DNA of 64,000 nt from assembly GCF_037893015.1 (NCBI RefSeq), contig NC_133664.1, positions 130,051,742 through 130,115,741 on the forward strand, written 5' to 3'. The notes beneath the pieces are model-generated. The model worked only from the letters and a program-made list of their open reading frames with translations, made no database searches and was not told where the DNA came from. The position numbers were made by a program, and so were the translations under genes. Below, in pieces: positions 1-13,601 of the stretch (its first letter is position 1; each line of letters begins with the position of its first letter). This DNA is from Macrotis lagotis (taxonomy: Eukaryota; Chordata; Mammalia; Peramelemorphia; Peramelidae).

Positions 1-360
1 CCCCAAACCATTCCGTTTTCTCTGTTCACGGGTGCTATTACTGCAGGCCTCCAAGGTAATCTTGAATTCGTGACACCTGAAGTATCATCGAGTAAGGAAG
101 TGGGGTTGGAAACCAACTCAGAAGTGGCCAGAATCGGCAGCTTTTCATTTCCCTATGACCAAGGAAAGAATCCAGAGGAAAGGGTTGCTTTGATTCGGTT
201 CTCACTACCACCTCACCTTCCCCTGCTCAGCTCCCACCCTTCCCCTCCCCCCACATACCGCTAATAAAGGAGGTCATCTTGTCTGTGAGCAAAGCTGGAA
301 AGGGGTCTTCTAAACATGGGTATATTTGGTGAGAAATAAAACTTTGCTGATGTTAAATTT
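1..360 (+). other. Possible 3' UTR end of an upstream + strand gene
   Basis: No convincing coding exon is visible. The stretch contains AATAAA at 263-268 and again at 335-340. The second is followed within about 15-40 bases by a T/GT-rich stretch (352-380), the usual layout of a mammalian polyadenylation site. In human, CADPS2 lies upstream of FEZF1 on the same strand and ends some kilobases before it, so this could be its terminal exon. That assignment is inference from remembered synteny only; the 64-codon ORF at 70-264 has no recognisable similarity. Confidence 0.25.
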
Positions 361-1844
361 GTTCTTGTTTTGTTCGTTTTAAAGTTAAAGTGCCAAGCAT
401 AACTTGGGAAAGGAGGTTGGGAGAAGGGGGAGTATTAGAGTTTCATTCTAAAGAGAGAGAGGGGGGACCATGGATACATTTCAAAGGTCCTCCCCGCCAA
501 AAAAAAACCCCACAACTTTATATTTTCAACTAACTTCTAAGTGATAATGGAGCATTTTTTACATTATTAATGTGAACAGCAAAATATTATTCTGAGAACT
601 CCAGTTGATAGGGTTCCATTCGATTGTCAAAAGAGTCACTGACACAATACATAAATTAAGAATCATACAAAATGTCAAAGACGTTGATCTCAAAAGGCAA
701 ATGAGAAACCTAGGGAGAGAGGGAAAATTTGGGGAGAGGTATCAAAAGGGAGGTTGCTTGCAATGTCACTGTCGTTAAGGACTTAGTCACTTTTGGAATT
801 CTACTTTCCTATTGTTTTGTTGTTTTAAACACAATCTGCTATGGAAAGGGAACTCGTTCTTCTATTTATGCTACATGTACTAATTGGTATTGTTAAAATA
901 AAAATTTTCCTATTGCTTTTGAAAACTAAAGATATTCAGAAATGGAGCCAGTTTTAAGGATTCTGTAACTTTTCATCTAAATTCATTTAAATCTGATTTA
1001 TAGTCGGTTTGATAAATATGAATGAATTATTGGCAAACTTATAGAGGCAAGGGGAAAATATACAAATCAAGTAGGCAACTCAAGTCTTAGTAAATCCTCA
1101 AAGAATCAGGGTATTTTGGGGAATTCTAAGACCCTAAAAAAGAGATCCTCCTTACTTGTATATATTAATATTTTCATATTGAAGCATGAAACTAGAAACT
1201 TGTGACTGCACAACTCTTTAGTCAAACTACATAATACCTTTGAGAAAAAATGTTTTAAGAGATAATACACACATTTTCTCCTTGTTTTGTTTTCGAATTC
1301 CTTTTAAACTGACTTCCTGATTCATGATTTGATAGTCCCACTATAAAGAACTACTAGAGACAGAAGATAATTGCATGATTTGAGACCCTATCCCACCCCC
1401 CTTCAAAGAGAATTCATTCCCCTAAATGTGACCTCAATTTTCCATTTAGATTATAAACATCTTCATGACATCATCATCATCTATTCATGCTTATGTGGGA
1501 CCCATGAATTGAACTCATTCTTCAATCTATCAAAAATCTATATTCCCAAACTTGGGAACAGGGTGTTATTGGACAAGTCTGGCATCGGAAGTCCTCATCT
1601 ATTTTGTTTATATTACTCATTTTGGAAGAAGGAAGATGGGTAAAACAAAACAAAACAAAACAGAAAAGCCTGGCCATATCTGGAGTCACTATGAGGGTAA
1701 AAGTCTCCTAACTTTCCTACACCTTGACTTTCTCATTTGTTCCTTGGCTTTCCTTCAAGCAAAAAGGCTTTCCTGATCCCAATGAATTCTAATTATCTCC
1801 AATTTATCCTGAACATTTCTTGCTTGTACATAGGTGTTTGCATG
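361..1844. other. Noncoding, no feature recognised
   Basis: AT-rich unique sequence with many stops in all frames. I see no repeat, exon or RNA gene in it. Confidence 0.5.
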
Positions 1845-1965
1845 TTGTATTTCCTATTAGACAGTAAGTTCCCTGCGAACCAGGACTGTCTTTCATCTTT
1901 ATTTGTAAACCTAGTGGTTAGCACAGTGAAACAGATACTTAATATAATATATACTTAATAGACAA
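1845..1965 (+). mobile_element. L2-type LINE 3' end fragment
   Basis: The order 'agtaagttccctgcgaacc', 'ggactgtcttt', 'tttgtaaacctagtggttagcacagtg' and 'tacttaata' follows the 3' end of mammalian L2 (clues: aggactgtctt, cccagtgcctagcacagtg, gcacttaataa). It is diverged and 5'-truncated, so an old insertion. It is one of the few transposon remnants upstream of FEZF1. Confidence 0.55.
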
Positions 1966-2789
1966 TAGGGAACTGACAGACTGATTATTTAAAATGACCT
2001 TTAGGATCCCTTCTACCTCTAAATCACAAATCCTATGATTTCTATTTTGATATTCTTCAAGTATAAAGAAAAGGAATTATTTTTTTCTGAACTCTATCAG
2101 TTTATCAGCTTGTGGGCAAGGGAGGATATATGGGAATCCAATTCTTACTATTGGGAGACTGTTTCCAAATTAGAATCTGTCTATCTAGGCAGAAAGGTTT
2201 GAGCTTAACCACCTTGAAATGAGAATAAGCCAGGTGAACATATTGTTTGGTTGAGAAGATGCCAAACTTAGCACATTGACTTTGCAATTGAGAAAGGAGT
2301 GGGAAGAAAATCTTTGGCTGATAGGAGAAAAGAGATGAAAGCAAGGAAGACAAAGGCAGATAAGAAAGAAGGGATAGATTTTTATGTTTATAATGCTATG
2401 CCCTTAATGAAGACTCAGTAAACTTAACAACCTGAAATCCGCTTTGAGGTTGGCTAAAAAAGTCTTGTCAAAGGACCCAGCAGAAGGTGACCACAGTCAT
2501 TTCTAAGAAAAAGGAAACTGAAGATACTGAAATTCTCCCTCTGCTATGATAACTGCCCTAAATACCATAAAGAACATGAAAAAACTGTGATCTGGCTCCA
2601 GGTTTGCATTTTCTGATTTCATTCAGGAAAAGGCAGGCAGAAATAGAGAAAAGAGGAAGAGGAAGAATGATATGAGTTGAGAGGAGGGAGTACATCTGAC
2701 AACAATCTTCCATTTTGCAACTGTCTCATTGCCATGGCTAACCTTCAAGTTGGCAAATTAGTGTATTTTACAAGTGTGTTATGTATTTG

Positions 2790-2862
2790 AGAGGAAGCTT
2801 TGCTTAGTGGATAGAAGGTACACAGAGTCAGGCAAATCTGGGTGCCAATTCTACATCTTACC
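2790..2862 (+). mobile_element. CORE-SINE 5' fragment
   Basis: 'gcttagtggatagaagg', 'agagtcaggcaaatctggg' and 'caattctacatcttacc' match the tRNA-derived head of marsupial MIR/MAR-type SINEs (cagtggatagagc, gagtcaggaagacc, ttcaaatcc). The 3' part is missing. Confidence 0.4.
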
Positions 2863-3895
2863 TATGACTTCTTAGTTTAATAACTTCTAAAAACACTCTT
2901 AGCTTTTCAATCTCCCCAGGCAACTTTCTAGGGCCATAGCTGTTGTTTTGCATAGGTGGAGGGAGCTTCTCTGCACTAATGAAATCACAGGGAGTTATGG
3001 CCTCACTCCCCCACTCACCCACCCAATAACTTTGCTTATAGTATATCTTGTACAATATTTATGAACACTACTTCTTTGGGTATTTTATTGCGTAATTACT
3101 TTCACTTTTGCTTATTTGGGAATTTGAACCATTCTATTAAAATTAAAGTTAAATGAGGTCACTTTTAAAAGGAAAAAGTCAACTTGTTAGCATAACGCAG
3201 TCATGCCTTTTGCACTCAGTATATACTTTACATTGTTTTCCCTTTTAAACTGATAGAAAGTCTAAACCACAGTCATTAAAATCAAGTTCCCCTGTGTCTT
3301 TTTTCTTTTTAATTCAAATGTGAAAGTGCAGGTTTCCAGTATCCTGAGCAAAAAGCTATGGAAAACAGTTAATGTACCAAACTTGGGAAAATGTCCAGAG
3401 CAGGAATGCAATGATGAAATCATGTGTTAGTGAATTTTGATCTTTTGGCATTTAGGCTTATGTCTGTGTTTCCAGTTATGTAAAGCATAGAGAAGCTGAC
3501 AATTGCAGGGTTGTATGGAAGTACTCTAGTTTCTTCATAAGCCAAGAGAATCAACCTCAGCTATGTCTTTTGCATTCAAAGTCTTTTTTGTATATAACTA
3601 CAACTTTCTGTATTTCCTGCCTTCCAGAGAACAAGTAACATCATACCAACATGCAAAGCTTCAAGCTTTTTTTTTTATCTGAAGGTCTAGGATCACAGTT
3701 AAGGACTCTTATTCATGTCCCTGTGAACTTCACATGTATATATATTTTCTTTAGGTACTCTATTAACACAAAATGAGAACAATTTAGTCCACAAGAAAAC
3801 TCAGGAATTGAATATGAATAAAAAATATTGGACGAGGGGAATAACAAGTATTTCTTAAATGTTTTTTTTTAATTGAACAACTTTTTGACTGAGCT
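2863..3895. other. Noncoding, no feature recognised
   Basis: AT-rich unique DNA with frequent stops in all frames. No repeat family or exon is recognised. Confidence 0.45.
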
Positions 3896-4703
3896 TTTGT
3901 CACCACCCAAGCTACCATGATCAAATCCAAAATCACTGTCTCAATCACTAACCTGATATTTCCTTAGGGGTAGGATTTAATTCTGAATTATTATTTTAAG
4001 TAGAAATACTCAATGGAGCAACATGATATAAATACCAGAGAAGAGAGGGCTTGAAGGGGTGCTCCTGATAAGGTACAAGATCAAGGTTCCCCCAAAGGGA
4101 ATAATAATACCAATAGATTTCTTAACCTCCTAATCTGCTGTGCTATAGAAAAATTCAGAGGGAACTTGGAGAGGAATGGGATGGGGGCTTTGAGGAATGA
4201 GAATTTCCTCTTCACTTTCTCTCCAATACCATAGGAGGGAAGAATGAATTGGGACAACTGGAAGAAATGAACCGGAATGAAAGGTCAAGTTTCAGGGTGG
4301 GGCTGGGCCTTACATAAGAAAATTCTATTCTCTTTTCTTATTCTAACTACAGTAATGAGTCACCCTAAATAACTATAAAGTGGAATGGGACAACACCAAA
4401 AGATTCTTAAGGCATGTAGATTTACCATACAGGAAATGGAAGTTAAGGTGATGCTAAGTGTCCCAACCCTTATTTCTCACCCCAGAAAAGTAGTTTAAGA
4501 AAACTTTTATCTTAAAAACTAAAGCAAGTCAATCATTCTCAGACAACAAAAAAATAGTTACATAAGGTTGAGGTACTTCATTTTTTAGGACCCTAAAAAT
4601 CAGAAATGCCTTTATTATGAAAACTGAGTTTTTTTTTTTGTCACCCAACTCTCCAAGCTACCATAATCAAATCCCAAATCACTGTCTCAATCACTATCTT
4701 GAT
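3896..4703 (+). repeat. Direct repeat pair (3896-3959 and 4635-4703)
   Basis: Two copies of a ~65 bp segment lie about 740 bp apart in the same orientation. Both run TTTTGTCACC, then CAAGCTACCAT-ATCAAATCC-AAATCACTGTCTCAATCACTA with spaced mismatches, then TGATA. The spacer between them is unlike either copy. This could be a local duplication or two copies of an unnamed interspersed repeat. Confidence 0.7.
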
Positions 4704-4954
4704 ACCAGGATATTTTTGTTTTGTTGTCGTAGAGGGGCTTCTTATTCAGAAAATGATTAGATCTGATGGTACCTGAAGTCCTTTCATTTCTCAGATTCTG
4801 TGATTCTTCGAATATTTTTCTGGAAAACCTTTTAAAAAGACTAATCTCTCAACTTTATGCAGTTTGTTCCTCTAAGACCAAATTCAGTGTTGCCTCCGGA
4901 AACTGTTTGCTGAGTCTTTTTGCCTTTTTCTTTTTTCCCTTTTTAATTTAATTT

Positions 4955-5160
4955 TCTTTTTTAGTCTCGATCCTGTAAAGTTTCCCCGTGAACCCGTGCG
5001 CAAACAGGGCCGAGGGGGTGAGGGGAGAGGAAAGGAGCATCTCATAATTGTTTTGGCCCCCAGTCCAGGAGTCGCTATCTGCGGAGTCCCAGCAGTAGAA
5101 TCGGGAGAGGAGAACTTCTCCAGCTTGTGGGAGACTGGGTCTGGACCTGGGGAACTAGTG
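4955..5160 (+). promoter_or_regulatory. Isolated CpG-rich pocket with splice donor; candidate distal 5' exon or promoter
   Basis: Within AT-rich flanks this ~200 bp block holds a cluster of CpGs (CGATCC, CCCGTG, CCCGTGCGC, GCCGAGG, GTCGC, GCGGAG, TCGGG). It ends at a good 5' splice-site match, CTA|GTGAGT, with the GT at 5158-5159. It lies 6.1 kb upstream of the FEZF1 start codon on the same strand. A distal noncoding first exon of FEZF1, or an exon or promoter of the antisense lncRNA, would explain it. No transcript evidence is available here. Confidence 0.3.
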
Positions 5161-5169
5161 AGTTGAACA

Positions 5170-7130
5170 CCTCCAACTTTGCCTCTTCTGGATCGAAATC
5201 TGAGGAGTTTCTTCTGCATTAAGTATTCCTGCACAGTACAGAATAAAAAAAAATGTTAAATTGACTGCTCGAAACTTCCGTATCTGTCCCTCATCCTTCA
5301 ATCTTTTCCCTCCCTCCCTATCAAGGAGCACTAATATTTCTCTCATCCCTGCATTTCTCCAAAAAAAAAAAAGTCAGGATCTAAGTTATTCTCAGTCTTG
5401 TTCTCTCCACACTTCAAAAAGTCGGAATCCTTAGTAGGAAACAAGAAGCTTTTTATTAAAAACAAAAAGCATTTTTAAATGTTACATGGAGTTTAACTGG
5501 TCCTGATTAGACTACCTGGGAATAAAAGCAACCCAGCCTTAAAAGTTCCCTACTATCCCTTCTAAAACCTCTGCCCTTGCCTTGGGAAATGAACCTGCTT
5601 TTTCAACTAGGATGGAGGAAGGAATTATAATCTTTTATCTACCAAGAAAATTAGGGAAGTGTGTGTGGAATCAGGCTTGCGATGTGGAGGAGGGATGGAG
5701 TGGACTGCGGATCCTGATCTGGAAAATGAGGAAAGAAACATGCTAAGGAATTGATCCATTTACGAATACAGCATCCCTTTACCTTACACCTCTCCCTTTA
5801 TTTCTACTTAGACGCTTTATTTCTCAGCCCCTCGTAAAGAAATATTTAGAAAAAAGAAAATTGTTTTGGATCCTTTGATATCAAGAACATCGTTTAATCT
5901 GATTTTTAGTTTACAGAGGACAGGTAGATTTTTTTTTTAAATAGCGAAACAGGGAAACGAAATACTGAAGAATTCATGCAAAGTGAGATAAAAAAAAATC
6001 CTTTGGCGGAACCTACTCCATAAGGGACCCCCACCTTTTGTGCATTTAATTAATTTCTGAGGTTGAATATTGAAGGTGGAGAAGTGGACTTCTGTGTAGA
6101 AGAGCCTCTCAATCTTTTGTATCCCGAATTCTATCACTGCTGTGAACTTACTGCAAACAAAACTGTAGATTCCCCAGAGTAGGACTTACATTCTATACAG
6201 CTTAAAGAAGTTCGTTAGCGTCTAGGAACATATAAACCTTTCTTCCTGGTCCTTCTGATCACATAGAGTCCCATTTCTGAATCTCGGATGGGGTTTAAAA
6301 AAGCAGAATTCCCACGACTGCTGAAAGGGTGATTAATTTCTAGTTTGGGAGTAAGGAATGAAAATAGCCTCGACTTACAGAGTCAATAAACCAGCAGTTT
6401 ATTTTGACCCAGTCTTACTTCGTTTTGGCTTTATATCCAAAGTGCTACGTTTTGAAAGTAAATTCACTGAGCTTGTTATTATTATTATTATTATTATTGA
6501 TTTAAAAAAGCAACAACCACCTTATAAAACCAATTGTAACAACAACAAAAAACTAGCCAAATATCTTTCCCTAAAAAAGGAAAACAAGATCCTTTTTTAA
6601 CTGATTAGTATCCATCTCCATCCTTTGCCATTTTATTCTCCATATTAAAAAATCAGAATAATAAAGATTTTTACTCTCTTTGTTTCTTTGCAACTTATGA
6701 AACAAAAAAATAAAAATATGCATCATTTTGTAATCTCCATTAGAGCCTATCACTAACTCCTCTGGGAGTAGCTTTAATATTTCTGAAAGCTTGACCTTTG
6801 GGTCCACTTACATTGAGAAAAGACTAGCTTCGTTTATTTCTTAATACAGATATAAAGGAGACAGTCTCCCCCTCCCCCATAACTTCTTGCTACCTATTAT
6901 AATTTACCCTTCCATAAATTTTTAAATTAAAAATCAACAATTTTTTAAATAAAAAAGGGAAAAGCAAAATCAAACCCTTAAGATGTATCTGGAAGCGTTC
7001 CTCGATCTTCGGAAGAAAAGTATGTTTCCTTTGATTTTTTTTTCCCCTAAGAGGCAGACGTATGGATGAGCAGAATTACCCAGAAAAAGTAATCCCCAAT
7101 AATAATATGTGTTCCGCTTCCCTCCCTCTG
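5170..7130. other. Noncoding upstream region with a short (TTA)n
   Basis: AT-rich, no recognisable coding exon. The only simple repeat is a TTA trinucleotide run at about 6476-6500. No interspersed repeats are recognised. Confidence 0.5.
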
Positions 7131-7134
7131 TCTA

Positions 7135-7330
7135 GTTCCACTGAAGCTAATAAGCTGCATAGTGAAAGAAGATTGTTTTTTGTTCTCTGATTGAGGCTGA
7201 AACACAACCTGCTCTGAGATGCTTGGGGCAGCCGGAGAGGGGAGGGGGAATTAGAAGGGAGTGAAAACTGTTAAACACTTCAAGAGAAAGATTAATACAC
7301 GTGGCAGAAGGCTGAAAATTATTATACTTT
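7135..7330. promoter_or_regulatory. Candidate conserved noncoding element
   Basis: Unique, moderately GC sequence without repeats, containing E-box-like CACGTG (7299-7304, within ACACGTGGCA), TAAT cores and a CTCTGATTGAGGCTGAAACAC stretch that looks constrained by its mixed composition. It lies 4 kb upstream of FEZF1. The call is based on character only, not on alignment. Confidence 0.2.
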
Positions 7331-8269
7331 TCAATTCATTTTATATTTCTTAAAACACGACGGAATTATGTACTGTGCTAAGAAGGAAGAAATTAAAGAT
7401 TAAGGATTACTTGGTATTTTACATCTTTATATAATCGCCTTTAGTAATCCTAACCAAGAGATGAATTTTCCTGTGTCTGGGATTTAAATGTGTGTTAGAT
7501 ATCTCATGAAATTTTGCAAGTGAGCAATGTCAAGAATAGTTTAGAAAGGAATGAAATGCAAAACCAATTAACTAAGAAAAGAACAGGAGCTGGTCCTGAG
7601 AGAATATTAAATTATTTTACATAAGTACAACTTTTGCTCCTGTCTCCAAGAAGGCCTGAACTCGAGTACTGAGTGTGGAGATGTTGAAGGAGGGGGAGGC
7701 TCTTTGTGCATTAGCGAATAGAAGGTAGCAAATTGCCCAGGTTACCTCAGTATCTCACATTCAGAATATTCATAAATTTGGAATTCGACTTCAGACTAGG
7801 AACTAACGTGAAGTGAAGATGTGAGGGAAGTAAATAAATATCCCCCCCCCTTCATGTGAAAAACAAGTAATTAGCCATCAGGTTGGGGGGGGGGTGAATA
7901 AAAATAAGCCTTTAGTAAGAAAACCCAAAGAAACCTAGCCATATCACTACCAGAGAAATCACCCCTTTTTTTTACGCTGCTTTTGTACATTGAACTGGGT
8001 TTTTAAGAGCTGAACCTATTTTTTCTTTCTTTTCTCTCTTTTTTTGCCTTCCTTTTTTTTAGAGGCTCCTGCATTTCTCGGATTTTCTATGCAGGGGTGG
8101 CAGGAGAGCAGGGAATTGTCAAAATTCTGATTACTTTATCTTTTTATTTTATTTTTTAAGTGTCGGAGGAAGAAAGAAATAGGTAGATAGAAGAGTTCCG
8201 ACTTAATATCTGTAGACGCTGTTTCTGTCTGTCAGACTAAAACATGTTTTTCTTTAAGATTTGAACAGG
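7331..8269. other. Noncoding, no feature recognised
   Basis: AT-rich unique DNA with short homopolymers (C run near 7845, G run near 7887). Nothing gene-like is seen. Confidence 0.45.
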
Positions 8270-8460
8270 AACATGTCCATTAACAAATAATGAATTGCGG
8301 AGATTTGATTTACAAAGCAGCTCCTTTGCACTTAAGACTAAAGAAGCCCAGCATTATCTTAATGGAAGGCTATAATTGCTGCTTTGGGATATTTACACTG
8401 CTCAAATGACATTGCAGTAGATTTTACTTTCAAACACATGTCAAAAAAGCAAATCCCGAA
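8270..8460. promoter_or_regulatory. Candidate FEZF1 enhancer (conserved-looking noncoding element)
   Basis: A ~190 bp repeat-free block packed with short transcription-factor-like motifs. These include homeodomain cores (ATTAAC, AATGAATTG, TAATTG at 8373-8378, CTTAATGG) and SOX/HMG-like ACAAAG (8312-8317) and CCTTTG in both orientations, plus ACATGTC twice. Balanced composition with dense motifs is typical of developmental enhancers near forebrain genes. Conservation itself cannot be seen from one sequence. Confidence 0.3.
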
Positions 8461-9099
8461 AAGACTAGTGAAAAGCAAACTGTTGCCATATTAAATATAC
8501 AAAAGCTTTTTTTTAAAAAAAATAAGAAACAAGCCATACCCCCAGTCAATAATTTCCTTTCTTATTCCAGAAAGTGAAATTTACCCAGGTTGAAGTTGTG
8601 GAGGGGGGAAGGGAAGAGGAGGAGAGAGGAAGGAGTACTTTAGACTAACAGAAGGTGAACTGGAAACATTCAACCTAGAAGGCAGGTAAGTTGTGAAAGT
8701 TAACTCCTCTTCCCAGTTAAACCCAGCTGGGTCGCTTGGTCATTTGCTTCAATCTGACCTTGTTCTGGAGGGAATAGAACTTCAGAAAGGGAATTTTTCG
8801 ATGCTGGGAAGCAGCAGGTAGGAAAGGAACCTGATCAGCCCCCAAAAGGCAGCAATTAAAGTCTTAACCGCGACCCATCTGTCGCAGGATCGGCACCCCT
8901 TTCTCTTCCTTTCCTTTATACCTCCCCTTCCCTCCCCCAGCCCCACCACTCTCCTCTTTGTCTGTGCAAGGAATGGGAGGAGACAGAACCAGCGTCCCCA
9001 GAAGTAAGAAGAAAAGAAAATACCGTCTTGATAGGTTTTTTTAAATGTCGGAACTTTTACTAAGAATTCCTCCCAAAGGCCTAGACGTCCTCCTTCCGG
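8461..9099. other. Upstream flank of the CpG island
   Basis: Composition rises gradually from AT-rich to GC-rich. No exon is assigned; the 118-codon minus-strand ORF here (8782-9138) has no recognisable similarity and is probably chance. Confidence 0.4.
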
Positions 9100-9528
9100 G
9101 TGGATGTGACTCCCGGAGCTAAGTTCACGGCGGCTCAACCTGACACCTCCCGGCGATGCGGGAGGGGCGGCATGTGCCCCCCCCCCCCAGCCCTCCCCTT
9201 CCTATCTCCATCTATCCGCCCTGCCTGAGAGGTCCCCCTACCTTTGCGGTGGTTCGCGGGGTCAGTCGCATCTGGGCCATTAACTCCGGCGCCCTGGAGC
9301 TGCCAGCTCCCGGTTCTTAGTTCCCCCTCCCCACAGAGCGGGGTCCCCAGCACCCACCCCTCAACTCGCGGGCACACAAACACACACACACGCACGCACG
9401 CACCCCAACCCCAAACCTCTCCTCCCCGGACGCCTGGGTCCCACTCACGAACTGGCTGAAGACAAGAGACAAGAAGGGGGGAGATGGGGGTGTGCTGACT
9501 CCACGGGGTGATGCAGCGTCCTGCCGCA

Positions 9529-9562
9529 GCCGATTGGGGGTGGGGGCGGGAGGAGGGGAAGG
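9529..9562 (+). promoter_or_regulatory. G-quadruplex-prone tract
   Basis: Runs GGGGG-T-GGGGG-C-GGG-AGGA-GGGG satisfy the four-run, short-loop G4 pattern on the + strand. A pure G run of about 13 follows at 9701-9714. Confidence 0.5.
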
Positions 9563-10117
9563 AGCCCAAGGTACAGGAAGAATCTGGAAAGCGCCGCTGA
9601 GGAGGAGGCCGGACAGAGGATTCCCATCCTGGGGTGGACTTTATCCCGTCTGGGCCCGGGCCCCTCCACCTTTACCTTTCTCCCCAACCGAGAAAAGGTG
9701 CAGGGGGGGGGGGGGCGGGAGAGAGCGGGGGCTCGCCCCTAAACGGTTTGGGAACTTTGGATAAAAGGCAGGCCCCCATCTTTCCCAAAGCGGTCCCTCC
9801 TGCCCTTCTGGTCCCGGGGCCGCCCAGGTTAGCGAAGTCCTGCTCCCCCGCGCGCCCGAGCTCCTCCGCCTTCCATCCCCCTCGTGGCGCGAGTTCACGC
9901 GTGGTGCACACTCACCCCGCAGCACCCCTCACCTTTCTCTGGGGACGGAGGCGCAGCGCGGGGGGCGCCCCTCTTCTGCGGGCCTGAGGGACCCGAGGAG
10001 GCGCCTCGGAGCCCGCAGCCGCCTTCCGGCACCCCAGGCCCGCTCGGGGTGGGGGCAGCCGCGGTCAGAGCCCCCGGGTCCCAGCGGCCTCGGGGCCGTG
10101 AGCTCCTTTGGTCCTGG

Positions 10118-10147
10118 GTGGGAGGCGGGGGAGGGGGCGGGCGGGGA
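10118..10147 (+). promoter_or_regulatory. G-quadruplex-prone tract / GC boxes
   Basis: Four or more G runs separated by 1-3 bases (GGG-AGGC-GGGG-A-GGGGG-C-GGG-C-GGGG) form a strong G4 pattern that also matches Sp1-type GGGCGG boxes. It is about 1.1 kb upstream of the FEZF1 start codon. Confidence 0.55.
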
Positions 10148-10260
10148 CGAGCGCGGATTTCCCCGTCCTCTATTTGGGCGCGCCGCACTTCAGACAAAAC
10201 CGGGGGGACTTCAGCTGAGTGGCAGCCGGTTCCCCGTCAGTGTGTCAGTATGTAAGAGTG

Positions 10261-10263
<3 letters not shown>

Positions 10264-10313
<50 letters not shown>
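10264..10313 (+). repeat. (GT)n microsatellite in the promoter island
   Basis: About 25 uninterrupted GT dinucleotides. Alternating purine-pyrimidine DNA of this length can adopt Z-DNA. The ORFs read through it (poly-VC or poly-HT) are artefacts. Confidence 0.95.
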
Positions 10314-10317
<4 letters not shown>

Positions 10318-10657
10318 ACTGAAGCGGAGCCACGGCTTCCTGGCACATTGAGCTCGAGAGGGGCCAACATTGGGGGGAAGGGGGCCCCCAGCTCCCCCTC
10401 AACTTTCTAGGGACTCGGGGGGGTCCTCGGGGGTGCGGCAGGGAGCACACGCGGACACGTCGCGTTTTCGGGGAGGGGCCCTCACTCCCGGGAACGGTTT
10501 ACCTGGCCGGGGTCTTGCAGGGGTCCGGGCCTCCGAGGGTCCCCGCGCGGGGCCGGGGGCCGCGGCCGGCCTCGGAGAGGGCGCCGGTGCGTTTGCCCCC
10601 CGAATTAGGATCCGTTTCCTTCTCCAGCCCCCCCTCCCCGCATGCAGTGATGTCGGG

Positions 10658-10665
10658 TGACGTCA
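10658..10665. promoter_or_regulatory. Palindromic cAMP response element
   Basis: A perfect TGACGTCA lies 568 bp upstream of the FEZF1 ATG within the CpG island, the classical CREB/ATF binding site and preferred in CpG-island promoters. Occupancy is inference. Confidence 0.55.
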
Positions 10666-10814
10666 CTTAGAGCCCGAGGAGAGCGTGGGTCTGGAAGCCG
10701 ATGGCGAATTCAAAAAGACGGAGACAGAGGAAGGGAGAGGAGGGAGGAAGGGGAGGCCGGCCAGCCAGAGATCGAGAGGGGGGCAGGGGCCGCCGGAGCG
10801 CCCCCGCCTTTTCT

Positions 10815-10954
10815 GGGCGGGGGGAAGCCTCGCTCACCAATGAAAAGTGGCCGCTTCCCGAAGAGGAGGAAAAAAAAAAGTTTTCCTGTTGACTGTTGGA
10901 AGCGAATTGAGCAATTATCTAGTTTACCTTCTCCTCTTGGAAGTTAACGATTGG
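10815..10954. promoter_or_regulatory. GC box and CCAAT boxes of the proximal promoter
   Basis: GGGCGGGG near 10815-10822, CCAAT at 10837-10841 (CACCAATGAAA), and an inverted CCAAT (ATTGG) at 10950-10954. They lie 280-420 bp before the ATG, a plausible core-promoter spacing for a 5' UTR of a few hundred bases. No clear TATA box is seen. Confidence 0.35.
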
Positions 10955-11232
10955 CGAGATCTTTGCTGCGTTATTGACACAACACTTTCTATTGATAGAA
11001 ATAAGTAGTGATTGTCCCCGAGTCATCCGTACGCCAAGGCGACTGCGATGGGCTGGCATGAGTCCACTGGGCTGGGAAGGCTGGTTCGGCTGCTGATGCT
11101 GGGGGGGAGGAGGAGGATGGTGCTGCCCTTGACGGTGCTCGTCTTCCGATCTGCAGATCAGTGACAAGACGGGGAAAAAAAAGAGGCGTCGACGCGAGCA
11201 GCTTGGACCCGGCTCCCACGCGCGAGGCAGAC

Positions 11233-13601
<2,369 letters not shown>

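Noticed and set aside
4884-5234. 116-codon minus-strand ORF
   Set aside because: Lies on the small CpG pocket with no similarity I recognise; kept only as a candidate noncoding exon or promoter.
9135-10660. Many overlapping ORFs of 80-144 codons on both strands upstream of FEZF1
   Set aside because: High GC content lowers stop frequency; sequences are low-complexity and in competing frames. This is a CpG island, not genes.
11161-11232. Upstream in-frame extension of FEZF1 exon 1
   Set aside because: The extension starts with GTG, has no ATG, and the family start is the ATG at 11233.
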